Part shown: positions 32,123 through 40,572 of the stretch, in pieces | Layout: each line of letters begins with the position of its first letter | How positions within the stretch are numbered: the stretch's first letter is position 1 | Source: Nitrobacter vulgaris | Lineage (GTDB): Bacteria; Pseudomonadota; Alphaproteobacteria; Rhizobiales; Xanthobacteraceae | Assembly: GCF_031453995.1 (NCBI RefSeq) | Contig: NZ_JAVDPZ010000010.1 | Span: 1 to 64,000 of the forward strand | Length of the DNA: 64,000 bases | Reading direction: 5' to 3' | Program-made: the position numbers and the translations under genes | Notes under the pieces: model-generated | Databases searched by the model: none | What the model saw: only the letters and a program-made list of their open reading frames with translations | Told to the model about the DNA's origin: nothing

Positions 32123-33834
32123 TCGACGATTCTGGAGCTGATCGCCCCGGGGCGTCGACGGTTCGCCAGTGGAAGGTCGCCGTGATCGACGACGATCGGG
32201 CGGTGCATGAAGGCACGCGCTTTGCGCTGAGCGATTACAGTCTCAACGGACAGACGCTGGAGATTCTGTCGGCCTATTCGGCTGCCGAGGGACGTGAGCT
32301 AATGCGCGCGCACCCTGACATCGCCGCGGTGCTCCTCGATGTGATCATGGAGACCGACGAAGCCGGCCTCGATCTCGTCGAATTCATCCGTAACGAGCTA
32401 CAGAACGAAACCGTGCGCATCATCCTGCGCACGGGGCAACCGGGACAAGCGCCGGAGCGCAGCGTTATTGTCGACTACGACATCAACGATTACAAGGCCA
32501 AAACGGAACTCACCGCCGACAAACTGTTCACCTCCTTGACTGCGGCGCTGCGCAGCAATCAGCAGCTCGAACGGATGGTGCAGACCCGTCGCGGCCTCGA
32601 GATCATCATCGATGCGGCTTCCACGCTCTACGATTTTAAGTCGATGCAGCGGTTGGCCGAAGGCGTCCTGACGCAGATCGCGTCGCTTTTGAACATCGAC
32701 TGTGCGGGCATTCTGGTGTTGCGCGACGGCGGCGCGGTCGATGATGACTTTGCGGTTCTTGCGGGGTCCGGCTGTTACAGCTGCTTCAGCGGGGTCGACG
32801 GCCAGGCATCGCTCGATTCCGATCTCAAGCAGACGGTCGAGGACGCCTTCAGGCGGCGTAAGCACGAATTCGCCGATCACCGTTCGGTCCTCTATATCCG
32901 CACCGGCAGTGGACGCGAAGTCGTGGTGTTGTTGCAGGCCGAGCGCGATCTATCGGATACTGATCGGTCCCTCGTGGAGATCTTCGGCAGTCGGCTGTCG
33001 ATCGCATTCGACAACGTGATCCTCTATGAGCAATTGCAGGACGCCAACGCGCAGCTCGAAGACCGCGTGGCGCAGCGCACGCGCGCGTTGATGCAAGCCA
33101 ATCGCAGGCTTTCCGCGCAATGGCTGCGGTTGCAGCGGGCCAACGGGTTCAAGAATGAGATTCTAGGAACGGTGGCGCACGACCTGAAGAATCCTCTCGG
33201 CGTCATCCTGGGGCGGACCGAAATGCTCGCCGAACTTGTCAGCGCAGGCTCGTACGGTGACACCGTCACCGTGCAGGTCGATCACATTCGCGACGCCACC
33301 AAGCGCCTGATTACGATGGTCGATCACCTGATTTCAGACGCCATGGCCGATGCTTTCGATATCACTATAAAGCGCGAGCCGGTCGATATCGCGGCGCTGG
33401 TCGCCGAGGTCTCCGAGGCCAATCAGCTATCAGCGGTTAACAAGCAGCAAACCATCGCCGTGTCGGCGCCTACCGGACACGTCACGATCTGCGACCAGGA
33501 CCGGATGCGCGAGGCGATCGACAATCTCGTCAGCAACGCCATCAAGTACAGCCCGGTGGGAGGCAGGATCACGCTTCTGGTCGGCCAGGATGCGGACCAC
33601 ACAATCATCCGCGTCACGGACGAGGGCGCCGGCCTGTCGCCCGAGGATTTAGGACGACTGTTCGGCCGTTTCCAGCGATTGTCCGCAAAACCCACCGCTG
33701 GTGAAAGCTCCACCGGCCTTGGCCTGTCGATCGTGAAACGGATCGTCGAAATGCATGATGGCCAGATCAAAGCCGATAGTGGTGGCCCCGGACAGGGATC
33801 GACCTTCACCATCATCTTGCCTACGACAATCTGA
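32092..33834 (+). CDS. Receiver-DUF3369-histidine kinase hybrid
   Basis: A 580-residue soluble hybrid. Residues about 27-150 are a receiver with the acidic pair in VAVIDDDRAV and phosphoacceptor D83 in VLLDVIM. Residues about 165-315 match the GAF-like DUF3369 sensor (GLEIIIDAASTLYDFKSMQR, then CAGILVLRDGG). A coiled linker leads to the HisKA box with H363 (LGTVAHDLKNPLGVI) and an ATPase domain (AIDNLVSNAIKYSPVGG, DEGAGLSPEDLG, STGLGLSIVKRIVEMH). It probably receives phosphate from the upstream TorS-like kinase and forwards it to the downstream regulator. No membrane segment is present. The gene is followed after two bases by the regulator. Confidence 0.88.
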   Translation: MAYQDDLLDLIDDSGADRPGASTVRQWKVAVIDDDRAVHEGTRFALSDYSLNGQTLEILSAYSAAEGRELMRAHPDIAAVLLDVIMETDEAGLDLVEFIRNELQNETVRIILRTGQPGQAPERSVIVDYDINDYKAKTELTADKLFTSLTAALRSNQQLERMVQTRRGLEIIIDAASTLYDFKSMQRLAEGVLTQIASLLNIDCAGILVLRDGGAVDDDFAVLAGSGCYSCFSGVDGQASLDSDLKQTVEDAFRRRKHEFADHRSVLYIRTGSGREVVVLLQAERDLSDTDRSLVEIFGSRLSIAFDNVILYEQLQDANAQLEDRVAQRTRALMQANRRLSAQWLRLQRANGFKNEILGTVAHDLKNPLGVILGRTEMLAELVSAGSYGDTVTVQVDHIRDATKRLITMVDHLISDAMADAFDITIKREPVDIAALVAEVSEANQLSAVNKQQTIAVSAPTGHVTICDQDRMREAIDNLVSNAIKYSPVGGRITLLVGQDADHTIIRVTDEGAGLSPEDLGRLFGRFQRLSAKPTAGESSTGLGLSIVKRIVEMHDGQIKADSGGPGQGSTFTIILPTTI

Positions 33835-33835
33835 C

Positions 33836-34471
33836 ATGAACAGGAATCCGTATATCATTGTGGTTGACGACGAGGCGCCTGCCCGGGAGATGGTGGGTGA
33901 CTATCTCAAGATGCATGGCTTCGCCATCACGTTGTGCGACGGCGGCCGAAGTTTGCGCGACGCGATCGGCAGGACAACGCCAGATCTCGTAGTACTCGAT
34001 CTGAACATGCCGGAGGAGGATGGCCTTTCGATCATCCGCGATCTCAAGAGCCGCACCAACATTCCGGTGATCATGCTGACGGCGACGGCCAGCCCGATTG
34101 ATCGTGTGGTCGGCCTCGAACTCGGCGCCGACGACTACGTGGCAAAACCATGTGAGTTGCGCGAACTGATGGCGCGTATCCGCTCGGTACTGCGGCGAAG
34201 TGCGCCAAAAATGGAGGGCAACGAACATCCGCTTACGGCGTCGGAGTTTGGTCTGTTGAAGGTCTTCGCCGCCAATCCGAAACGGGTTCTGTCGCGCGAG
34301 CGGCTGCTGGAACTGGCCAATGCACGCGACAGCGAAGCCTTTGATCGGGCGATTGATCTGCGAATCATGCGGATCCGGCGGAAGATCGAGCCCGACCCCG
34401 CAAAGCCCGCGGTGATTCGGACCATCCGGGGCGGCGGTTATCTGTTTTCACCTTCCGGCGACAAATCCTGA
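33836..34471 (+). CDS. OmpR/TorR-type response regulator
   Basis: A 211-residue two-domain regulator. The receiver has IIVVDDEAPAREMV, D55 in LVVLDLNMPEEDG, and the Thr and Lys sites in IMLTATAS and DYVAKPCELRELM. The winged-helix domain has LTASEFGLLKVFAANPKRVL, SRERLLELANARDSEAFDRA and VIRTIRGGGYLFSPSG. The ATG at 33836 lies two bases after the hybrid kinase stop. It is the output of the three-gene relay. No reductase or transporter target is adjacent. Confidence 0.92.
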   Translation: MNRNPYIIVVDDEAPAREMVGDYLKMHGFAITLCDGGRSLRDAIGRTTPDLVVLDLNMPEEDGLSIIRDLKSRTNIPVIMLTATASPIDRVVGLELGADDYVAKPCELRELMARIRSVLRRSAPKMEGNEHPLTASEFGLLKVFAANPKRVLSRERLLELANARDSEAFDRAIDLRIMRIRRKIEPDPAKPAVIRTIRGGGYLFSPSGDKS

Positions 34472-34547
34472 GTTGCTCCAACGGCTAAGTCTAACGACGT
34501 TCAAACGAACAGTGCTTTCCCAGCTCAGTCGAAACTGACAAAAAAAT

Positions 34548-34615
34548 ACTTTAATATTCAACAGTTTGCGCCACAGAACCGGTATGCATTTTTTGCGGAG
34601 TATACGCTGGGTTTC
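34548..34615 (+). repeat. Dispersed intergenic repeat, family 2 (copy 1)
   Basis: cagaaccggtatgcattttt and tgcggagtatacgctgg match the pattern at 44298-44331 (gaaaaccggtactcactttt, tgcggaatacgcgct). The shared layout is accggt, a short spacer, ttttgcgga and tacgc. It lies upstream of the sigma factor gene. Confidence 0.5.
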
Positions 34616-34745
34616 GCTGATTGTTTCATCGCTGGGGAGGGGACGAAACAATTGCACCTTCCCGCGAAACCATTTTCTGCTTTCCGTGCAGGCGTTCTGA
34701 AACGTGAGACGGCTAATATTCTGCCCAACGATAAGGGGAGCCGTC

Positions 34746-35357
34746 ATGCAAAATGTCATCGCGATTAACGCAGCCGCCTGCCAAGGCATTATCGCTGCCC
34801 AGGCAACCACAGATGAGATGCTTCTCGAGCGGATCGCCCACGGCGACCGGGCGGCGATGCATACCCTGTATTTGCGGCATAACGTCCGAGTCTATCGCTT
34901 CGTGCTCCGTAGCTTGCGCGACACGACGGCGGCCGAAGATATTGTCAGCCAGGTATTCCTGGACGTTTGGCGTACTGCCGGCCAGTTCGAAGGCCGCTCA
35001 CGGGTATCAACGTGGTTGCTTTCGATTGCCCGGTTCAAAACGCTGACCACGCTGCGCCAGCGTCGGCATGAGGATATCGACCAGGAGAATGTCCGGGAAA
35101 TCGCTGATGGCGCCGATACGCCCGAGGCGTCGCTCGATCGCAGCAACGTCAGCGAAATTCTGCGAGCCTGCATCGCCAAGCTGTCCCCGGCTCATCGCGA
35201 GATCATCCATCTCGTTTACTATCACGAGAAGACGGTCGAAGAAGCCGGCGAGATCATCGGCATTCCGCCAAGCACCGTGAAGACCCGTATGTTCTATGCC
35301 CGCAAACAACTCGCAGCGCTTTTGAAAGTGGCGGGCCTCGCAACACTAGCAGCCTGA
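34746..35357 (+). CDS. ECF-like sigma-70 family RNA polymerase sigma factor
   Basis: A 203-residue group 4 sigma factor. Region 2 spans about 28-95 (MHTLYLRHNVRVYRFVLRSL, DTTAAEDIVSQVFLDVWRTA, STWLLSIARFKTLTTL). Region 4 spans about 135-190 (LRACIAKLSPAHREIIHLVY, KTVEEAGEIIGIPPSTVKTR, MFYARKQLAALL). The ATG at 34746 has AGGGGAG upstream. No anti-sigma gene or PhyR/NepR partner is adjacent, unlike most ECF loci. The three-component relay lies directly upstream in the same direction, 275 bases away. Confidence 0.9.
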   Translation: MQNVIAINAAACQGIIAAQATTDEMLLERIAHGDRAAMHTLYLRHNVRVYRFVLRSLRDTTAAEDIVSQVFLDVWRTAGQFEGRSRVSTWLLSIARFKTLTTLRQRRHEDIDQENVREIADGADTPEASLDRSNVSEILRACIAKLSPAHREIIHLVYYHEKTVEEAGEIIGIPPSTVKTRMFYARKQLAALLKVAGLATLAA

Positions 35358-35617
35358 CCAACTACTTGATCTGCTGATCGCCCGCCTAGCAGCGGCCCCG
35401 ATGCATGACGTTCGGGCCGGTTTGCGTTCGGGCGACATCCCCGCGCTTGAGCGATTATCGGAAAACCGCGAGCGAACCGCGCAGTGCCCATCGTTGCTGG
35501 CGCCAGCCTGCAATCCCAAGCAGAGGCCTCGGGCGGCCAGGGCTGAATCGATAATGGTCGTTGCACGTCTGAGGGCTTCGCAAAGCGTGAGACGGCGCGG
35601 CTTGTCTCTGCCGCCAC
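35358..35617. other. Region after the sigma factor without a supported gene
   Basis: Short frames on both strands here have no recognised domain. An anti-sigma gene would be expected at this position, and none is visible in any frame. Confidence 0.4.
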
Positions 35618-35684
35618 TATAGCGTTTTTGAGCGAAGTGGAATCCGGTTCGCGGGAGAGAAACGCGTCTAATCAACAAGCTCTA
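35618..35684 (+). repeat. Dispersed intergenic repeat, family 1 (copy C)
   Basis: tatagcgtttttgagcgaag, tggaatccggttcgcggga and gagaaacgcgtctaat match copy A, but the terminal hairpin is replaced by a short tail ending aagctctag. It abuts the stop of putA on the other strand. Confidence 0.75.
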
Positions 35685-38600
35685 GCCTACTTCGGTCATC
35701 AATGCGGCATTGCCGCCGGCGGCTGCGGTATTCACCGTTACGGTCTGTTCGGTGGCAAACCGGGTGAGATAGTGGGGGCCGCCGGCTTTGGGTCCTGTCC
35801 CCGACAGCCCATGGCCACCGAAGGGCTGCACTCCGACCACAGCGCCAATCATGTTGCGGTTGACGTAGATGTTGCCGACCTGAAGCCGGTCAGCGACGAT
35901 CTCGATCGTATCGTCAATGCGCGAGTGGATGCCGAGCGTCAGGCCAGAGCCGGTGTCGGCGATGGAGTCCAACACCCCATCGAGACCGGAGGCGCTATAG
36001 CGCACGATGTGAAGGATTGGTCCGAACACCTCTTCGGTCAGTTGCCGCGCGTCGTCCAGCTCGAAGATATGCGGCGCGACGAAATTGCCCGATGACGGCG
36101 CAAGTCCCGCGAAATGTACCTGAGCCTCGCGCGTCATGCGCGCGATATGCGCATCGAGCCGATCCTTTGCCTCGCGGTCGATCACCGGGCCGACATGGGT
36201 GGCGGGATCGGACGGATCGCCGATCCTCAATTCGCGCGCTGCGCCAACGATCATCTCGATCATGCGGTCGGCCACGTCCTCCTGCACGAACAGAAGCCGC
36301 AGCGCGGAGCAACGCTGCCCGGCCGAGCGAAATGCCGAAGTCACGACATCGTCGGCGACCTGCTCGGGCAGCGCGGTGGCGTCGGCGATCATGGCGTTGA
36401 TGCCGCCGGTCTCGGCGATCAGCGGCACGATCGGGCCGTCCTTGGCGGCGAGCGTGCGGTTGATCGATCGCGCCACTTCTGTTGAGCCGGTGAAGACCAC
36501 GCCCGCGATGTCGCGATGCGCGACAAGCGCAGCCCCGATGTGTCCGTCGCCCTGAATGAGGTGAAGCGCCGCCTCCGGAATCCCGGCTTGATGCAGCAGG
36601 TGCACAACTTCCGTGGCGATCCTCGGCGTCTGTTCAGCCGGTTTCGCAACCACGGTATTTCCAGCCATCAGCGCCGCCGTCACCTGCCCCAAAAAGATAG
36701 CCAGCGGAAAATTCCAGGGCGAGATCGCGGCAAAAACGCCGCGCCCGCGCAGACGCAGCGTGTTGCGTTCGCCGGTCGGCCCGGGCAACGGCTGCGCGTC
36801 GCCGAACAGCTTGCGGCCTTCCGCGGCATAGTATCGGCAGAAGTCGGCGGCTTCGCGAACCTCCGACACACAATCATCCAGCGTCTTACCGCCTTCCCGT
36901 TGTAAGAGCGCGATGAAGCGCGCCGATCGCTGTTCCAACAGGTCGGCTGCGCGATCCATGGCGGCGGCTCGCACGGCCGCCGGTGCGCGGCTCCACGATG
37001 AAAACCCACTGCGCGCCGCGGCAACGGCTCGGTTCACATCTTCCGGCCGGCTATCGTTCACCGGCACGATTGAGACATGCTCAGCCGCGACCTCGGCAAC
37101 CAGCCGGTTCACCGCGGCGCGCTCGCCGAATTCGACTCCGCGCGAGTTGATGCGCTCCGGCTGGAAAAGATCGCGCGGCAGTGGAATCCTCGCGTGCTCG
37201 GCGCTGTCGGCGCTTCCTATGATATCGACCGGTCTGCGCAGCAGCGTGTCTAGCGGCATATTGGGATCGGAGACCGTCGCGACGAAGGAGGAGTTGGCTC
37301 CGTTCTCGATCAGGCGGCGCACCAGATAAGCGAGCAGGTCGCGGTGACTGCCGACCGGCGCATAGATGCGGCAGGCGATCACGGGGCGATCCTTGCAGAG
37401 CGTGGTGTAGAGGGCTTCGCCCATGCCGTGCAGGCGTTGGAATTCAAAGCCGGTCTCTCCGTCCGTCAGTTCGAGAAGCGTTGCGACAGTGAGGGCATTG
37501 TGGGTTGCGAACTGCGGAAACAGGCGCGGCCGCAGCGTCAGCAGTTTTTTCGCGCAGGCGATGTAGTTCAGGTCGGTCATCGCCTTGCGGGTGAACACGG
37601 GATAGCCGTCGAGCCCGCGCTCCTGCGCGCGCTTGATCTCAGTGTCCCAATACGCGCCCTTCACCAGACGAACCATCATCCGCCGGTTCAGGGCTCGTGC
37701 GAGGTCGTCGATATAGTCGATAACGGCACCGGCGCGCTTCTGATAGGCCTGGACGGCGAGGCCGAAGCCACTCCAGCCAGCGAGCGAGCGGTCGGCGGCA
37801 ATGGCGGCGATCACATCGAGCGAAAGCTCCAGCCGATCGGCTTCCTCCGCATCGACCGTGAAAGCGAGATTGAGCGCTTTGGCGCGCTTGGCGAGATCGA
37901 TGGCGCGCGGAACCAGCTCCACCATCACCCGCCCTCGGCTCACTGCCTCAAAGCGCGGATGCAGCGCCGACAGCTTGACGGAAATGCCGGGGCGGTCGGG
38001 CAGGGTCCTGTCGCCCACGCCGCGGCCGATCGCCTCAATGGCGGCGGCGTAGGAACTGAAATAGCGGTCCGCATCCGCAGCGGTGCGCGCGCCCTCGCCT
38101 AGCATGTCGAAAGAGTAGCGGGTGCATCCCGCCGAATGCGCGTGCGCCCGCTCGAGCGCAGCCTCAATGGTTTCGCCCAGTACGAAGTGACTGCCCATCA
38201 GCCGCATCGCCTGCCGCGTCGCCGCGCGAATCGCCGGAACGCCGAGCCGTTTCGCGAGCCGCCCGATGGTTCCCTGCGGCGTCTCGCCCGGTTGGATGAC
38301 CCGCGCCGACAACCCGAGCGCCCACGCGGACGCGTTGACAAGAAAGGCGCTGGATTTGGTCTCGTGGTGGATGAAATTGCCTTGCCCGAGCCTGTCCTCG
38401 ATGAATCTGTCCGCGGTCTCGGTATCGGGAACCCGCAGCAGCGCCTCGGCGAGCACCATCAGCGCGAGGCCTTCCTTGGTCGATAGTGCAAACTCGCGCA
38501 GCATATCCTCGACGCCGCCGAGTGGGTCGTCGTTTTGCCTGATCGCATCGATCAGGCGTCGCGCCGTCCGATCGATCCGCGTTTCCCGCTCAGGTGTCAG

Positions 38601-38687
38601 CCGGGCCTCGGCGAGCAGCCGCTCCGCGATTGGCCGGTCATCCGGAGCGTAGGGAACCGAGAACGGCGGTGGAAGCTGGGGCGACAT
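35682..38687 (-). CDS. putA: Bifunctional proline dehydrogenase / P5C dehydrogenase
   Basis: A 1001-residue enzyme that oxidises proline to glutamate in two steps. The FAD-dependent barrel (about 60-470) shows FDMLGEGARTAADADRYFSS, GISVKLSALHPRFEAV, MVRLVKGAYWDTEIKRAQ and FQRLHGMGEALYTTL. The NAD-dependent aldehyde dehydrogenase part (about 510-985) shows AISPWNFPLAIFLGQVTAAL, the catalytic Glu region LIAETGGINAMI and the nucleophile Cys in SAGQRCSALRLLFVQ. It has no N-terminal ribbon-helix-helix, so unlike E. coli PutA it should not repress its own gene. The length and layout match the minimal alphaproteobacterial PutA with a tunnel between sites. Confidence 0.96.
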   Translation of the reverse strand: MSPQLPPPFSVPYAPDDRPIAERLLAEARLTPERETRIDRTARRLIDAIRQNDDPLGGVEDMLREFALSTKEGLALMVLAEALLRVPDTETADRFIEDRLGQGNFIHHETKSSAFLVNASAWALGLSARVIQPGETPQGTIGRLAKRLGVPAIRAATRQAMRLMGSHFVLGETIEAALERAHAHSAGCTRYSFDMLGEGARTAADADRYFSSYAAAIEAIGRGVGDRTLPDRPGISVKLSALHPRFEAVSRGRVMVELVPRAIDLAKRAKALNLAFTVDAEEADRLELSLDVIAAIAADRSLAGWSGFGLAVQAYQKRAGAVIDYIDDLARALNRRMMVRLVKGAYWDTEIKRAQERGLDGYPVFTRKAMTDLNYIACAKKLLTLRPRLFPQFATHNALTVATLLELTDGETGFEFQRLHGMGEALYTTLCKDRPVIACRIYAPVGSHRDLLAYLVRRLIENGANSSFVATVSDPNMPLDTLLRRPVDIIGSADSAEHARIPLPRDLFQPERINSRGVEFGERAAVNRLVAEVAAEHVSIVPVNDSRPEDVNRAVAAARSGFSSWSRAPAAVRAAAMDRAADLLEQRSARFIALLQREGGKTLDDCVSEVREAADFCRYYAAEGRKLFGDAQPLPGPTGERNTLRLRGRGVFAAISPWNFPLAIFLGQVTAALMAGNTVVAKPAEQTPRIATEVVHLLHQAGIPEAALHLIQGDGHIGAALVAHRDIAGVVFTGSTEVARSINRTLAAKDGPIVPLIAETGGINAMIADATALPEQVADDVVTSAFRSAGQRCSALRLLFVQEDVADRMIEMIVGAARELRIGDPSDPATHVGPVIDREAKDRLDAHIARMTREAQVHFAGLAPSSGNFVAPHIFELDDARQLTEEVFGPILHIVRYSASGLDGVLDSIADTGSGLTLGIHSRIDDTIEIVADRLQVGNIYVNRNMIGAVVGVQPFGGHGLSGTGPKAGGPHYLTRFATEQTVTVNTAAAGGNAALMTEVG

Positions 38688-38697
38688 CGGTGATTCC

Positions 38698-38760
38698 TGA
38701 TCACGATGATTCTGGATTGAATCGATGCAAAATCACGAACGTGATCGATTTCCCGATTTT
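38698..38760. repeat. Dispersed repeat, family 3 (copy near putA)
   Basis: It contains the inverted repeat ATCACG-aa-CGTGAT (38732-38745). Its minus-strand reading, aatcgatcacgttcgtga, nearly equals aatcgatcacgttcatga at 50157-50174. It lies 45 bases upstream of putA, so it could be mistaken for a putA operator. Confidence 0.5.
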
Positions 38761-38930
38761 TGAGCGGGAGCGGTCCCGCTAAGTTCCGTGCACAAACTTT
38801 CCGGTTCTGGTAGCAGCATGTGAGCGGCACGCGTCATCGATAAATAGGATCGCTGTTGCGCCTGCGCGACCCTCTCTCCGCGTCGTACAGGCTAATCTCA
38901 GTCCGGGATCGGATATCAGGTCGAGGGACG

Positions 38931-39599
38931 ATGGCGGGCTTTCCGGAACGACAACATGACCGCGCCCGCGTGCGCCGCCTGTCTCGTCTGCTTGTGGTGG
39001 GCGCGATGCTGCTCATGGCTAACGGCGTGGATCATCCTGTCGAAGCCGCAGAACTCAGTCCGGGAATCTCGCAGCTTTATACCTCGGTTTCGATCAATCC
39101 CCCGACCGCGGAATCCATGACGGTCTGCTACGGTTTCGTCTGCCGGCGTCGCGAAAGTCTTGACTTCACGTCCGCCGACCGTGCCGCGTTGGGGCGGGTT
39201 CTGGCGGCCGGCCGCTCATCGGCCGCTGCGGAACGCCGGGCTGTGCAGAAGGCGGTGGTCTGGTTCGATCGCCGCATGGGATCGATCCTCGGAACTGACA
39301 GGCGTGTGGCGCGGGCTGATTTCCGCGCCGGCGATGACAAGCACAACTTCGATTGCTGGGACACGACGCGCAACGTGACGAGCCTGTTGCTGGTCCTGCA
39401 GGGCTGGGGGCTTCTCAAATTTCACACTGTGGGAAATCCGCGTTATCGTGGCAACGCGCTTGTCTTGCAGACCCCGCATAACACCGCGGTGCTGGTGGAG
39501 CGCACCACGCGTGTGGAGTGGGTCGTTGACATGTGGACGCGCGGCTTTGCGCAATTGCCCGATGTCATGACCGTGGATCAATGGACCAAGCAGAACTGA
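38931..39599 (+). CDS. Conserved hypothetical protein with N-terminal membrane anchor or signal
   Basis: A 222-residue protein; the ATG at 38931 has GAGGGA in front and is preferred to an upstream in-frame start at 38856. The N-terminus is basic, then hydrophobic (LSRLLVVGAMLLMANGVD), so it is exported or anchored. The rest contains TVCYGFVCRRRESLDF, KAVVWFDRRMGSILGTD, DKHNFDCWDTTRNVTSLLLV and VERTTRVEWVVDMWTRGF. The Asp/Cys/Trp-rich core suggests an enzyme-like periplasmic domain, but I do not recognise the family. It is divergent from putA with no obvious functional link. Confidence 0.75.
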   Translation: MAGFPERQHDRARVRRLSRLLVVGAMLLMANGVDHPVEAAELSPGISQLYTSVSINPPTAESMTVCYGFVCRRRESLDFTSADRAALGRVLAAGRSSAAAERRAVQKAVVWFDRRMGSILGTDRRVARADFRAGDDKHNFDCWDTTRNVTSLLLVLQGWGLLKFHTVGNPRYRGNALVLQTPHNTAVLVERTTRVEWVVDMWTRGFAQLPDVMTVDQWTKQN

Positions 39600-39778
39600 G
39601 ACAATGCCTTCCTGCGCGACTTTGCCACGAAGATTACCCGATCGTCGTCGCCGGCGAATTCAGTCTGCGCGGATAGCGTAAACCTGATGGCGTCGGCGGA
39701 GCCCATGTCGTTCGCCCGGAATGGATCGCGCCTGCCAGGACGCGCTTTTATCCGAGCCTGAAGGATCGCGTCGACGCG

Positions 39779-39979
39779 TCAAACCTTCAGGTTTTCGGCC
39801 GAAGTTTTGCCTCGATTGGCAACTTCTTCGAACTCAACCGTCTGCCCCTCGTTGAGGGTCGAAAGACCTGCTCTTTCCACGGCTGAAATATGGACGAACA
39901 CATCCTTGCCACCCCCGGCCGGCTGGATGAAACCATAACCTTTGGTCGGGTTGAACCACTTCACAGTACCCTTAGCCAT
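39779..39979 (-). CDS. Cold-shock-domain protein (CspA family)
   Basis: A 66-residue OB-fold nucleic-acid chaperone. It starts MAKGTVKWFNPTKGYGFIQP (RNP1) and continues KDVFVHISAVERAGL (RNP2), ending SAENLKV. GGAG precedes the ATG by about ten bases. The minus-strand leader of up to 250 bases back to sorB is gene-free and could form the temperature-sensing 5' untranslated region typical of csp genes, though that is inferred. Confidence 0.95.
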   Translation of the reverse strand: MAKGTVKWFNPTKGYGFIQPAGGGKDVFVHISAVERAGLSTLNEGQTVEFEEVANRGKTSAENLKV

Positions 39980-40228
39980 TCCCAAGTCTCCGCAGGATTG
40001 AAACAGTCGTCGGCCCCCGGAACCGGCTTGTCCGACGGCGCACAAGATACGCGGTCTCGGTCCGGCTTGATAGATCAAACATGAAGGCCGGTACCATTTT
40101 GCCACAATTCTGAGAGGCCTCAGACCGCCAAGTACAAGGGGTCTCGCCCGACCGGGGTAGCGCCGGGGGGCCACAGCGGCCGGTGTCCCAAGCTTTCCGG
40201 GGGGCTCTCGGCGAATACCCTTGCGACG
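39980..40228. other. Leader region between the sorB-like and csp genes
   Basis: About 250 bases without a gene, likely the csp 5' untranslated region and promoter. It has GC-rich blocks near 40165-40200 but no clear consensus promoter was read. Confidence 0.4.
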
Positions 40229-40561
40229 TCAATACGTAGCAGTGAGATAGTCGACGATCTTGCTGATGTCGGTCTCATCGATCTGCGCGCCGTACACCTT
40301 GATCATCTTGTTCACTTCCGCCTGCCAAAAATCCTTTTTGAATTTCGGGCCGCGTGGCTGGGTCGCGATGTAATCCGCCGAATGGCAGGCCAGGCAATTG
40401 TTCTTTACGACGTCGACATTGAGTCCTGGTTTGAATTCGATCGTTTCGCGCGGGAGCTTGTAGGAAAGCGGTTCGGCGATGGCCCCCGTCGACTCGTAGG
40501 CGCAGGCGCTCGCGGCCAGTCCGATGCCGGTCGCGAGGGTAAGAACAACTGAACGCGTCAT
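40229..40561 (-). CDS. sorB: Cytochrome c subunit of sulfite dehydrogenase (SorB-like)
   Basis: A 110-residue periplasmic c-type cytochrome. A signal/lipoprotein-like leader (MTRSVVLTLATGIGLAASAC) precedes a mono-haem domain with the attachment motif CLACH and a late Met ligand (NKMIKVYGAQ). It ends KIVDYLTATY. The start at 40561 lies 11 bases after the SorA-like stop. This is the order of SorAB sulfite:cytochrome c oxidoreductases, where SorB takes electrons from the Mo subunit. A Cys at the end of the leader (SAC|AYES) suggests possible lipid attachment. Confidence 0.85.
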   Translation of the reverse strand: MTRSVVLTLATGIGLAASACAYESTGAIAEPLSYKLPRETIEFKPGLNVDVVKNNCLACHSADYIATQPRGPKFKKDFWQAEVNKMIKVYGAQIDETDISKIVDYLTATY

Positions 40562-40572
40562 GAGCCTCTCCC

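Noticed and set aside
38732..38745. Perfect inverted repeat read as a putA operator
   Set aside because: The same sequence occurs downstream of ivd, so a dispersed repeat is the better explanation.
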